DNA of 23,343 nt from Oceanipulchritudo sp049975345 (GCA_049975345.1 JBNGDP010000053.1:1-23343), one strand, 5' to 3'; shown: positions 14,682-21,385, counted from the first letter of the stretch. A program made the numbers and translations. The notes: a model not told the origin generated them from the sequence alone.

Positions 14682-14709
14682 ATTTTAATCTACCAGAGTG
14701 AGGCGCCAA
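14682..14709 (-). promoter_or_regulatory. Integrase promoter with operator box 3
   Basis: On the minus strand, TTGGCG (14709-14704), a 16-bp spacer and TAAAAT (14687-14682) form a promoter. CTCACTCTGGTAGATT (14702-14687) matches the box at 6611-6626 in 14 of 16 positions. The -10 is only 4 nt from the ATG, so the transcript would be leaderless or nearly so. Confidence 0.68.
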
Positions 14710-14710
14710 T

Positions 14711-16143
14711 CATAGGTCTAAGTCTCTAGCCTGAATTATTCATCAAAAAAAGAGTGCAGGTTTGTTTTATCCTGTTAATCAACAGGTTGTGAACAAAAAC
14801 CAACCATGCACTCTTGAAAGGGAAACTGCGGCTTCGGAGCTGCAATTGCAAGCGATAAACGGCAAAGCGGTGACGCTGGTTTTCGACGAGCCGGAACTGA
14901 CTTCGGATGCCGGCTTGCTGGCGGTGGGAGCCTTTGAGAAGCGGACAATGGGCCTGATTGAGCGGCTTGCGGGCTGTGTGAGGGACGATCGCCGCGAACC
15001 GAAACACACGATGGCGGATCTGATCGGGCAACGGGTCCACCAGATCATCAGCGGCAATCCGGACGCCAACGACTCGGATCGCCTGCGCAGGGATGCGGCC
15101 CTGCAAACGGCGGTGGGTCGCGAGGAGGTGTTGGCGAGCCAGCCGACGATGTCGCGCATGGACAATGGCGTCAGCGACAAGGATTTGATCCGCATGGCCT
15201 ACGCCTTGGGGGACGACTTTCTGGATAGTTTCGAAGAGCCTCCGGCGATGATCGTCATCGACATGGACCCAACCGCACACCTGGTGTACGGGCAGCAGCA
15301 GTTGGGATTGTTCAACACGCACGTGGGCGACACCTGTCTGATGCCCTTTCACGTCTACGACGGATTGACCGGAAGGCTGATCACCGCCGTGATCCGCGAA
15401 GGCAAGACTCCGACCGCGACGGAGATCCTGCGGCTGCTGCGGCGCATCGTAAAACGCATCCGTAGTCGTTTTCCAAATACAGTATTGGTGTTCCGCGCGG
15501 ACAGCCACCACACCAAGCCCGAGGTCATGAGCTGGCTGCGCGCCAACGCCGTGCAGTGGATAAGCGGCCTGTCGCCGAACAAGCGCCTCAACGAGGAGTT
15601 TGCCGACGTGTGCGAGCGGGCCGTGCGCGACTATCAGGAGCGTGAAAAGGAAGGCAACCGCACACCCGTTCGGCTGTTCGCCAGCGGTTATTACCGGGCC
15701 GGCAGCTGGGAGTGCGAGGAAAGGGTGGTCTGCCGCGTCATCGCCGGCCCGATGGGAATGGATGTGCGCTATGTTGTCACCAGCTTCGAGAATGCCGGTG
15801 CCAAGTTCCTGTACAACGATGTGTACTGCGACCGCGGCAATGCCGAGCTCTTCATCAAGGATCACAAGCTCGGATTGGGCAGCGACCGCAGCCCCTGCCA
15901 AAGCGCCAGGGCCAACCAGTTGCGCCTGCTCTTGCACTCGGCCGCCTACGCCATCCTGCACCGTTTCCGTGAGCGTGTCCTGAAGGGTTCCAAACTTGCC
16001 ACCGCCTGCTTCGATCAAATCCGCATCAAGCTCCTCAAAGTCGCCGGACGGGTCCGCCGCATGAAAACCCGCATCCGCTTCCATCTGCCGGAGTCCTTCG
16101 CCTTCAAGCACCTCTTTGCCGCTGTCGCGACCGTCGGCACAAC
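14711..16143 (+). mobile_element. IS1380-family insertion sequence, right end lost
   Basis: The left boundary is approximate: the A/T-rich sequence around GCCTGAATTATTCATC (14729-14744) looks like an IS1380 terminal region. The right end is interrupted at 16144, where the IS66 inverted repeat begins. No matching right terminal repeat was found after the IS66 block, so the distal end has been deleted or is beyond recognition. Confidence 0.6.
14750..14815 (+). promoter_or_regulatory. Long hairpin over the IS1380 transposase start
   Basis: AAGAGTGCA (14750-14758) pairs perfectly with TGCACTCTT (14807-14815). Inside, GGTTTGTT can partly pair with AACAAAAACC, and CCTGTT (14771-14776) pairs with AACAGG (14781-14786). 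Both candidate start codons (TTG 14762, GTG 14789) lie within it. Such structures protect IS elements from external transcription. Confidence 0.55.
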
Positions 16144-16147
16144 GTAA
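14762..16147 (+). CDS. IS1380-family DDE transposase
   Basis: A 461-residue frame if started at TTG 14762; a GTG at 14789 is an alternative. The family signature is clear: LTSDAGLLAVGAF near the N-terminus, VIDMDPTAHLVYGQQQLGLF with Asp167/Asp169, VLVFRADSHHTKPEV with Asp247, and YCDRGNAELFIKDHKLG providing the Glu, followed by the helical tail. It cuts and pastes the IS by DDE chemistry. The last codons and the stop TAA (16145-16147) come from the IS66 terminal repeat, so the native C-terminus is missing, probably only by a few residues. Mobility is doubtful because one IS end is absent. Confidence 0.88.
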   Translation: MFYPVNQQVVNKNQPCTLERETAASELQLQAINGKAVTLVFDEPELTSDAGLLAVGAFEKRTMGLIERLAGCVRDDRREPKHTMADLIGQRVHQIISGNPDANDSDRLRRDAALQTAVGREEVLASQPTMSRMDNGVSDKDLIRMAYALGDDFLDSFEEPPAMIVIDMDPTAHLVYGQQQLGLFNTHVGDTCLMPFHVYDGLTGRLITAVIREGKTPTATEILRLLRRIVKRIRSRFPNTVLVFRADSHHTKPEVMSWLRANAVQWISGLSPNKRLNEEFADVCERAVRDYQEREKEGNRTPVRLFASGYYRAGSWECEERVVCRVIAGPMGMDVRYVVTSFENAGAKFLYNDVYCDRGNAELFIKDHKLGLGSDRSPCQSARANQLRLLLHSAAYAILHRFRERVLKGSKLATACFDQIRIKLLKVAGRVRRMKTRIRFHLPESFAFKHLFAAVATVGTT

Positions 16148-16169
16148 GCGTCTAACGAACCCCATCTTG
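16144..16169. repeat. IS66 left terminal inverted repeat
   Basis: It begins GTAAGCGTCTAACGAACCCC. It pairs with the right end at 18489-18514 (23/26) and, slightly better, with the extra end at 18683-18708 (24/26). Its second codon-length provides the stop of the IS1380 transposase. Confidence 0.85.
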
Positions 16170-16201
16170 CAGGCGTAGCGAGGATTCGCTACACTGGCAG
16201 G

Positions 16202-16519
16202 ATGGAAGATGCGAAGAAACGAAAGGGAGTGCGGCACCGGCGCCGGTCGGAAGCGGACAAGCTGTTGGCGGACTACCGCGCGAGCGGATTGACGCAGAAG
16301 CGCTGGTGTCAGGAGCGCGGAATCGGGATAGCCTCGTTGCGGTACTGGCTGAAGCGGGAGCGCGGGGAGGCAAATGGCTATTCGCTGGTGCCGGTCGAGT
16401 TGGAGGGACGCCCGTGCGGCGCTGGAGTGCTTGATCTTCAGGTCAGCGGTTTGGACCTGCGCGTGGGCGCCGGGAGCGACCTGCGGGCGCTGGCGGTTTT
16501 GCTGAGGGAGCTGGGATGA
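16202..16519 (+). CDS. tnpA: IS66 TnpA (Orf1), HTH protein
   Basis: A 105-residue protein with the IS66 TnpA helix-turn-helix: EADKLLADYRASGLTQKRWC then QERGIGIASLRYWLKRERGE. The C-terminal half (LEGRPCGAGVLDLQVSGLDL) is the usual beta-rich tail. It is an accessory DNA-binding protein needed for transposition. Its stop overlaps the tnpB start as ATGA (16516-16519). Confidence 0.9.
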   Translation: MEDAKKRKGVRHRRRSEADKLLADYRASGLTQKRWCQERGIGIASLRYWLKRERGEANGYSLVPVELEGRPCGAGVLDLQVSGLDLRVGAGSDLRALAVLLRELG

Positions 16520-16860
16520 TCGGGACGGGATTGAAGAAGGCGTGGCTGGTGAGCGGGCCGACGGACATGCGCAAGAGCTTCGAGGGGCTGGCGGGAATCG
16601 TGGAGCGGTTGGCACCTGGGGCGCTGACCGATGGAGACGTTTACCTGTTCTGCAACCGCACGCGCACGCGGATCAAGGCCCTGTACTGGGACGGGAGCGG
16701 TTTGTGGTGTTGTGCAAAGCGGCTGGAAAGCGGCCGCTTCCGCTGGATGGATGGCGCAAAGGGCAAGCGGGTGGTTTTGAGCGAGGAGGAGTTCCTGATG
16801 ATCGTGCGCGGGCTCGACCCGGCGGACTTCCACCAGAAAAAGTGGTTCCGGAAGGAATAA
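16516..16860 (+). CDS. tnpB: IS66 TnpB (Orf2)
   Basis: A 114-residue protein matching IS66 Orf2 throughout: VSGPTDMRKSFEGLAGIVER, DGDVYLFCNRTRTRIKALYW, DGSGLWCCAKRLESGRFRW and a C-terminal DPADFHQKKWFRKE. The accessory function is essential in IS66 elements, but the molecular role is not known. It is translationally coupled to tnpA and appears intact. Confidence 0.92.
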   Translation: MIGTGLKKAWLVSGPTDMRKSFEGLAGIVERLAPGALTDGDVYLFCNRTRTRIKALYWDGSGLWCCAKRLESGRFRWMDGAKGKRVVLSEEEFLMIVRGLDPADFHQKKWFRKE

Positions 16861-16872
16861 AGTACTTGCTAT

Positions 16873-16899
16873 TTATGTAGCGATATATTGGATACATAA
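16873..16899 (+). promoter_or_regulatory. Stem-loop upstream of tnpC
   Basis: TTATGTA (16873-16879) pairs with TACATAA (16893-16899) across a 13-nt loop, directly before the GTG start of tnpC. It could limit transposase translation. Confidence 0.45.
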
Positions 16900-16900
16900 C

Positions 16901-18463
16901 GTGTCCGATAAAGAACAGGAACTGCTCGCCCAGTTGAGCGCCGAAAGGGAGAAGACCGACCTTTTGCAGAAGGAGTGCGATAGCCTGCACAAGGAAAACG
17001 CGGTTCTGCGCGCCGAGAAGCAAGCCCTGATACTTGAGGCGTACGGGCGCAAGAGCGAGAGGGTAAACTCCGACCACAACCAGTTGGTCCTCGAAGGCTT
17101 CGAGCAGGATGAGGCGGTTGCCAAGGCCAGCGACGAGGAGGCGCAGGCGCGCGAGGAGGCGATCCGGGAGAGCCAGCCGAAGAAGAAGTCCCGCTCGAAG
17201 CCGCAGGTGAAACAGGGCGTCCCGGTGAAGGAGGAGCGCATCCGCCTCGAGCCCGAGGAACGGGACTGTCCGGAATGCGGGGCGGCCAAAACGGTCATCC
17301 GGGTGGAGGAAACCGAGGAACTGGACTTTGTCCCGGCCCATGTGCTGCGGCGCGTCTACGAGCGGCCCATCTGCGCCTGCCCGAAGTGCCAGGAGCATGT
17401 GAGCCAGGCAAAGCTGCCGCCGCGTCCCATCGACAAGAGCGTGGCCGGTCCCGGCCTGCTCGCCCACATCATCGTCGGCAAGTACTAGGACCATTGCCCG
17501 CTTTACCGGCAGGAGCAGATCCTCGCCCGGCACGGCCTCGAGATCAGCCGGGCCACCATGAACAACTGGCTGGAACACTGCGCCAAGCGGGCCCTGCCGC
17601 TTTGCGAGGCACAGTTGAAGCTGATCCTTGCCAGCGGCTACATCCAGATCGACGAAACCCCGGTCAAGCTGCTTGATCCGGAGCGCCCGGGCAAGGCCCG
17701 TGACGCCTGGCTGTGGGTCATCCTCAATCCGGGTATCGGCGCCTACTTCCACTTTGCGATGGGCCGCGGCGCCCGCGAGATCCGGCCCCTGCTCAAGGGC
17801 TACACCGGCGTCCTCCAGAGCGACGGCTACAGCGCCTACGAAAGCCTCTACAACGGCGAGGACGCCTTTGATCCCGGGCAGGTCCTCCATGTCGGCTGCT
17901 GGGCCCATGCCCGGCGCGAGTTTTGGAAGGCCACACAGGTCGGCCAGAGCGAAAAGGCCGGCGAGGTCGTCGCCCTCATCCAGAAACTTTACCGTATCGA
18001 GAAAGCGGCCAAAACCCTCGGCGATGCCGACCGCGCCGCCATGCGCCAGATCAAGGCCAAGCCCATCCTCGACGAGATCAAGGACAGGATCAGCGCCTAT
18101 CTCAACGATCCATCGGTGACCCCGGCCCAGCAGCTCGCCAAAGCCTGCTCCTACACCCTCAAGCGCTGGGACGCCCTCAACGCCTATCTGCAACACGGCC
18201 ACGTCCGCATCGACAACAATCCCGTGGAAAACAAGATCCGTCCGGCCGCCCTGGGCCGCAAAAACTGGATGTTCGTCGGTCACCCATCTGCCGGGTGGCG
18301 CACCGGTGTCTTCTACACCATCATGGCCAACTGCGCCCTCCACGACCTTAACCCCTTCGAGTACTGGCGCGACTTCCTGCGCGACATCCCTGCAGCCAAA
18401 CCGGAAAACATCTCCGCTTTCCTCCCCGCCAACCGGATCCCTGTCAAAGAACAAGACCCGTAG
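16901..18463 (+). pseudogene. tnpC: IS66 TnpC transposase interrupted by an in-frame amber codon
   Basis: A GTG-started frame of 521 codons is broken once by TAG at 17486-17488. Before it lie the leucine-zipper-like N-terminus, a basic segment and a zinc-binding region (CPECGAAKTV and CACPKCQEH). The frame stops in HIIVGKY-amber-DHCPLYRQEQIL, the conserved segment before the catalytic domain. After it lie the DDE residues in IQIDETPVKLL and LQSDGYSAYE, the Glu in DNNPVENKIRP, and the C-terminal NWMFVGHPSAGWR block. Both halves are in the same frame, so a single base change explains the break. Readthrough could still yield protein; otherwise the copy is immobile without help in trans. Confidence 0.88.
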
Positions 18464-18488
18464 CATACCATCTGCTCAGTACTGTCGT

Positions 18489-18514
18489 CCAGATGGGGTT
18501 CGTTGGGCGCTTAC
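18489..18514. repeat. IS66 right terminal inverted repeat
   Basis: The reverse complement begins GTAAGCGCCCAACGAACCCC and matches the left end at 23 of 26 positions. Broken higB-like sequence starts immediately after it. Confidence 0.85.
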
Positions 18515-18685
18515 GGAGCTGGAGGACCGCATCGCCAACAAGCTGTCAGCCCTGAACGCCGCCACCGAGTTTGTCGAACTAGCGGGTGCCACCCAGTAAC
18601 CAACTGGAAGCCCTGCGCGGTAACCGGAAGGGCCAGCACAGCATACGCATCAACCAGAGTGGCGACTCTGTTTCCGCTGGGACAA
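18515..18685 (+). pseudogene. Fragment of a HigB/RelE-type toxin gene
   Basis: Three frames in turn give the canonical HigB order: LEDRIANKLSALNAATEF, then NQLEALRGNRKGQHSIRINQ, then WRLCFRWDK. The first switch lies near 18590 and the second near 18657, with single-base indels sufficient to explain both. The N-terminus is missing at the IS66 end, and the C-terminus (the usual 'YDVEIVDYH') is cut by another IS66-like end at 18683-18708. The gene is dead. No higA antitoxin is seen nearby. Confidence 0.7.
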
Positions 18686-18708
18686 GATGGGGTTGGTTAG
18701 CCGCTTAC
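18683..18708. repeat. Additional IS66-like terminal repeat
   Basis: The reverse complement begins GTAAGCGGCTAACCAACCCC and matches the left IS66 end (16144-16169) in 24 of 26 positions. It is therefore a second right end, 194 bp beyond the first, and shows an earlier or nested insertion. 18709-18808 contains no recognisable gene or repeat. Confidence 0.8.
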
Positions 18709-18808
18709 GGATAAGGAAATAACATTCCACGAAGTTGTAATGGCTGGATAGTAATTTCCGCAAGCAATAATCTTCCTTGATAATAGGGTTAACAGCATCG
18801 GTAAGGCA

Positions 18809-19681
18809 TCACCGGCAATACCGCTTCTCAAGCACTTCCGCCATGGGCTTCAATTTACCCGCTTTCACGTGGATGAGACTGAGAACTCCGAATTCACCAA
18901 GGCTCATTGCCTCTTCGCTGACAAGCTCAGCATGGTGAACTCCATCTCCTACATGGAACAAGTATCCTATGGTGGCAGCACTGTCTTCCATTGACCCAGG
19001 ATTTTCAGGACCCATACGAAGACACTTATCCGTAGCTCCACCGCGAATCGGTTCGGCCTTTATTTTGCGGATACCGGCATTCCACATACTCGTGGAGTAC
19101 CACTTCCATATCAGATTCCTTTCCCATGACCAGAAGCTGAGGGCGCAAGAAGAATGATCCTCATTCAGGTAACGTAGCGCGGAGCATTTGATGGAGACAT
19201 CAAACTGGTTCGCCAGACTGACAATACCTTTTAGTCCAACGGCAGCCTTCTTCAGGGAATTGAGATAGAAGCTGTTAGGCAAGAGAAGCCGGGATGCAAA
19301 CAGGTCGGCTTCACGCTCGACGATCAGGTCCTTTGGAGCCATTTCGCCCATGGATGGAAATGCTCCAGCACGAATAGCATGTCGATGCTCATCGATAAAG
19401 TAATGCCCCAGTTCATGGGCGATGGTAAACCTGGCTCTAGTGCTCCCAGGTGTGTTTCCGGTGCGCGTATTGCAGTATATATGATAGCTATCACCGCACG
19501 CATCAATCAGCCCATCGAATGACTCTTTGAAGGAATCAAAGTGCAAATTAATTCCCCTGTCGGTAAGCAAGGACTTCAGATCAGTTCCAGCGGAGGAGAA
19601 GAAGTCTTCCCCAAGCGAGTCAGCCAGGGAGCAGATCATCTCCTCACGCTCCCGGGCGATTCTTGGGGGCGGATGTTTCAT
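18809..19681 (-). CDS. ImmA/IrrE-family metallopeptidase
   Basis: A 290-residue protein. The zinc-protease motif is HELGH (residues 89-93, in RFTIAHELGHYFIDEH), with the third ligand Glu122 in VEREADLFASRLLLP, the full ImmA/IrrE pattern. Residues about 165-285 form an uncharacterised C-terminal sensor-like domain. Relatives (ImmA, IrrE/PprI, CapP) cleave a partner regulator after a damage signal and so switch on transcription. It is the third gene of a sigma factor operon, 3 nt after the small protein gene, and diverges from the ubiquitin-like operon. A plausible substrate is the 111-residue protein or the sigma factor; this is inference. Confidence 0.9.
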   Translation of the reverse strand: MKHPPPRIAREREEMICSLADSLGEDFFSSAGTDLKSLLTDRGINLHFDSFKESFDGLIDACGDSYHIYCNTRTGNTPGSTRARFTIAHELGHYFIDEHRHAIRAGAFPSMGEMAPKDLIVEREADLFASRLLLPNSFYLNSLKKAAVGLKGIVSLANQFDVSIKCSALRYLNEDHSSCALSFWSWERNLIWKWYSTSMWNAGIRKIKAEPIRGGATDKCLRMGPENPGSMEDSAATIGYLFHVGDGVHHAELVSEEAMSLGEFGVLSLIHVKAGKLKPMAEVLEKRYCR

Positions 19682-19684
19682 AAG

Positions 19685-20020
19685 TCAGTCGGATTTCTCC
19701 CTTAACTTCCTCAATTTAGCCCGGGTCTCCTCCGACAAATCTCCTCCGTGCCGCGCTGCCATCCTGAATTCGTCTTTTGATTCTGGCGGTTGCGATGTTT
19801 CCGAGGGAAACATAATGAGATCATTTTCCTTGAGCAAGTCACCGGACAGGATCAATTTGACCGCCCGATCCACATCCTTCAGCGAGTCGGGAAGTTCAAC
19901 CGGCTCATCAGGATCCTGCAGTGCTTCCTCCAAGTCAATGGGAATGGCCAATCCTGCCTTCTGCAGGGCCAGGTAAAACTTACGGTCTTCCTCGGTGTAT
20001 TCATGATTATCGGGGTTCAT
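19685..20020 (-). CDS. Small acidic protein between sigma factor and ImmA/IrrE peptidase
   Basis: A 111-residue protein from the ATG at 20020, which overlaps the sigma factor stop (ATGA). It starts MNPDNHEYTEEDRKFYLALQ, has an acidic, Pro-rich centre (EEALQDPDEPVELPDSLKDV) and a charged, helical C-terminus (SEETRAKLRKLREKSD). No family is recognised and no membrane segment or zinc motif is visible. Position between a sigma factor and a protease suggests an anti-sigma or adaptor that the peptidase could remove, but the sequence alone does not show that. Confidence 0.65.
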   Translation of the reverse strand: MNPDNHEYTEEDRKFYLALQKAGLAIPIDLEEALQDPDEPVELPDSLKDVDRAVKLILSGDLLKENDLIMFPSETSQPPESKDEFRMAARHGGDLSEETRAKLRKLREKSD

Positions 20021-20685
20021 TGTGTAATTCCTCTTTCTGCCAATTTTTCTTTCACTTTTTTCATCGCACGACTCCGAATGGCTCTGATGTTCACATCTGT
20101 TGTCTGGTACCGCTCGCACAGTTCAGAAATAATTTTCCTGTCCAACTTCGCCTGCTTGTTTGTTACATCTGGACAGTGATACAGATAAGTCCTGAGAATG
20201 TGCTGCTCGCGTTCGCTCAATTCGTTCATAACTTCCTCAACAATCTTAACCTCGGCTCTAGGAGGCGGAACGGCCGATGGAGCGCTAGCTTGTTCATTCA
20301 CGCACTCCCAAAACATTTCGTCCATCGTAACAATAGGAGGCTTCTTGCGCAGCCACGTCTTCCATAGATTTACCGCAATCGCGAGTATCCATTTGCGAAA
20401 CCGCTTCTCCTGAACTCCAAGATCTTCATCTGTTCGGCGTTCAAATTCCGTTGACTTTTTGCAAGCAACACTGAGGGCCCTTAAAGCCAAATCCGCCGCC
20501 TCCTCGTCGTCAATGTTGTCCTTGGTGCGCAGGCGATTGAATAACCAACCGGTGTGCCGTTGATACAACTCCCTGCACGCCAGGTCGCGTTCCTGTTCAT
20601 TTCCCTGGGCAATCCAGTCAAGCAAGTCCACAACTGAATCCTGCGCGAATGAAACACCCTGTTTCTGTCTGTTATCTGTATCCAT
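20017..20685 (-). CDS. Sigma-70-family (ECF-like) sigma factor
   Basis: A 222-residue protein. Residues about 35-115 form region 2, including ELYQRHTGWLFNRLRTKDNI and the basic FRKWILAIAVNLWKTWLRKK that would bind the -10 element. After a linker, residues about 155-222 form region 4: LSEREQHILRTYLYHCPDVT, then an HTH near ISELCERYQTTDVNIRAIRS. The length and two-domain layout fit ECF-like sigma factors of PVC-type bacteria. It heads the operon sigma / small protein / ImmA-IrrE and is divergent from the ubiquitin-like operon across a strong inverted repeat, so that operon is its most likely target. Confidence 0.82.
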   Translation of the reverse strand: MDTDNRQKQGVSFAQDSVVDLLDWIAQGNEQERDLACRELYQRHTGWLFNRLRTKDNIDDEEAADLALRALSVACKKSTEFERRTDEDLGVQEKRFRKWILAIAVNLWKTWLRKKPPIVTMDEMFWECVNEQASAPSAVPPPRAEVKIVEEVMNELSEREQHILRTYLYHCPDVTNKQAKLDRKIISELCERYQTTDVNIRAIRSRAMKKVKEKLAERGITQ

Positions 20686-20712
20686 GCTCCTTTAAAGTCG
20701 CACTCAAGATAT

Positions 20713-20776
20713 AGATGCAAAACCGTGACACAACAAATTTTTACGAAATTTCATCCAGTGTCACGGTTTTGCGTCT
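20713..20776. promoter_or_regulatory. 19-bp inverted repeat in the divergent promoter
   Basis: Left arm AGATGCAAAACCGTGACAC (20713-20731) and right arm GTGTCACGGTTTTGCGTCT (20758-20776) are complementary at 18 of 19 positions. The 26-nt spacer contains two AAATTT blocks. It is placed 28 bp from the sigma factor start and 8 bp from the ubiquitin-like start. It may hold two mirrored sigma-specific promoter elements or an operator shared by both operons. Confidence 0.82.
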
Positions 20777-20783
20777 ACCTTAC

Positions 20784-21050
20784 ATGAGCGCAAAGCAAGA
20801 ACATAACAAAGACCCTCATGGCACGGATCAACGGAAGACGCTGATCATCACCATCAATGGCGAGTCCTTCCAGGTAAGGCCTGGCCAAATGCGGGTATCC
20901 GAGATAAAGAGCTTAGCCTCCGTCCCCGATGGGGACGAGCTTGTTCAGATCATGGGCGAGGAAATCGTCCCCCTGGATGATAGCGCACGCATCCACATCC
21001 GGGGAGGTGAAGTCTTTGTCAGCCATCCTCGCCAAGGCAAATCTTCATGA
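20784..21050 (+). CDS. Ubiquitin-like modifier protein (Bub/Bil-type Ubl)
   Basis: An 88-residue protein. After a charged N-terminal extension, residues 18-76 form a beta-grasp fold: KTLIITINGESFQVRPGQMR, then VSEIKSLASVPDGDELVQIM and IVPLDDSARIHIRGGEVFVS. A Gly-Gly (74-75) is followed by 13 more residues (EVFVSHPRQGKSS), so a C-terminal Gly is not exposed and processing may be needed. Neighbouring E2-, JAB- and E1-like genes identify it as the conjugated modifier. I chose the ATG at 20784 because an earlier frame start (20715) lies inside the left promoter repeat. No good Shine-Dalgarno is visible. The stop overlaps the E2 start (ATGA). Confidence 0.85.
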   Translation: MSAKQEHNKDPHGTDQRKTLIITINGESFQVRPGQMRVSEIKSLASVPDGDELVQIMGEEIVPLDDSARIHIRGGEVFVSHPRQGKSS

Positions 21051-21385
21051 GCAGTTTTCCTCAAGACCAGATTGAGGAACTCCGGTCCCTCGCGACTTCG
21101 ATTGCTGTGTGCAGCGAGGGCGGTGTAACCTACCTCCTTTTGGAGGGATTGAAATTACCCGCAAACTGCTCAGTCCGGGAGACAGATGCCCTACTCTGCC
21201 CTACTCCTATGGATGGTTATGAATGTCGCCTCTATTTTGCTACGGTCATCCAGAAAGGACTGAACTGGAATAAGCAGAATATAATGATATTGGATCGATT
21301 ATGGAATGCCTTCTCATGGAAGACGAATCAGTCCGGACTCCGCCTTGCCCAAATGGTCATGGAACACCTTAGAGCCCTGAAATGA
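21047..21385 (+). CDS. E2-like conjugating-enzyme protein (prokaryotic E2 family E-like)
   Basis: A 112-residue protein. Residues about 25-66 resemble the E2 beta-meander: GGVTYLLLEGLKLPANCSVR, then CPTPMDGYECRLYFATVI. The C-terminal part (ILDRLWNAFSWKTNQSGLRL, then AQMVMEHLRALK) resembles the Trp-rich ending of Prok-E2_E proteins. A canonical E2 catalytic Cys context (HPN...C) is not seen; Cys22, 41, 51 and 60 and several Ser residues are available. Published Bub systems use oxyester rather than thioester intermediates, which could fit. Its assignment relies partly on the operon context. Confidence 0.68.
   Translation: MSSFPQDQIEELRSLATSIAVCSEGGVTYLLLEGLKLPANCSVRETDALLCPTPMDGYECRLYFATVIQKGLNWNKQNIMILDRLWNAFSWKTNQSGLRLAQMVMEHLRALK

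Larger units (their letters stand above)
3516..14710. mobile_element. Putative integrated phage-satellite or integrative-plasmid-like element
   Basis: The block has a tyrosine integrase at its right end, a PrimPol/helicase replication module, repeat-rich noncoding DNA beside the replication genes, small HTH proteins, RadC, VapBC, MGE-type hypotheticals and, at the left, holin-like and tail-like pieces. The integrase promoter/operator is nearly identical to one at 6604-6632, which argues for a single regulated element. No direct repeats marking attachment sites could be found by eye; the left limit (after the TetR region) and right limit (IS1380 insertion) are approximate. No terminase large subunit, portal or capsid gene is present, so it is not a complete phage. 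Confidence 0.55.
16144..18514 (+). mobile_element. IS66-family insertion sequence
   Basis: A 2371-bp element with terminal inverted repeats starting GTAAGCG: left 16144-16169 and right 18489-18514. They match at 23 of 26 positions when the right end is reverse-complemented. It carries tnpA, tnpB and tnpC in the normal order. IS66 usually makes an 8-bp target duplication, but the 8 bp outside the ends (GGCACAAC left, GGAGCTGG right) do not match. The insertion has therefore been rearranged or one flank was lost. Confidence 0.88.

Noticed and set aside
14726..16615. 629-residue minus-strand open frame antisense to the IS1380 transposase and tnpA
   Set aside because: It is a mirror frame of G+C-rich coding DNA. 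The plus strand encodes unmistakable transposase motifs.
16673..18466. 597-residue minus-strand open frame antisense to the IS66 genes
   Set aside because: It is antisense to tnpB and tnpC with clear IS66 motifs on the plus strand; its composition (Val/Gly/Leu-rich) is typical of a shadow frame.
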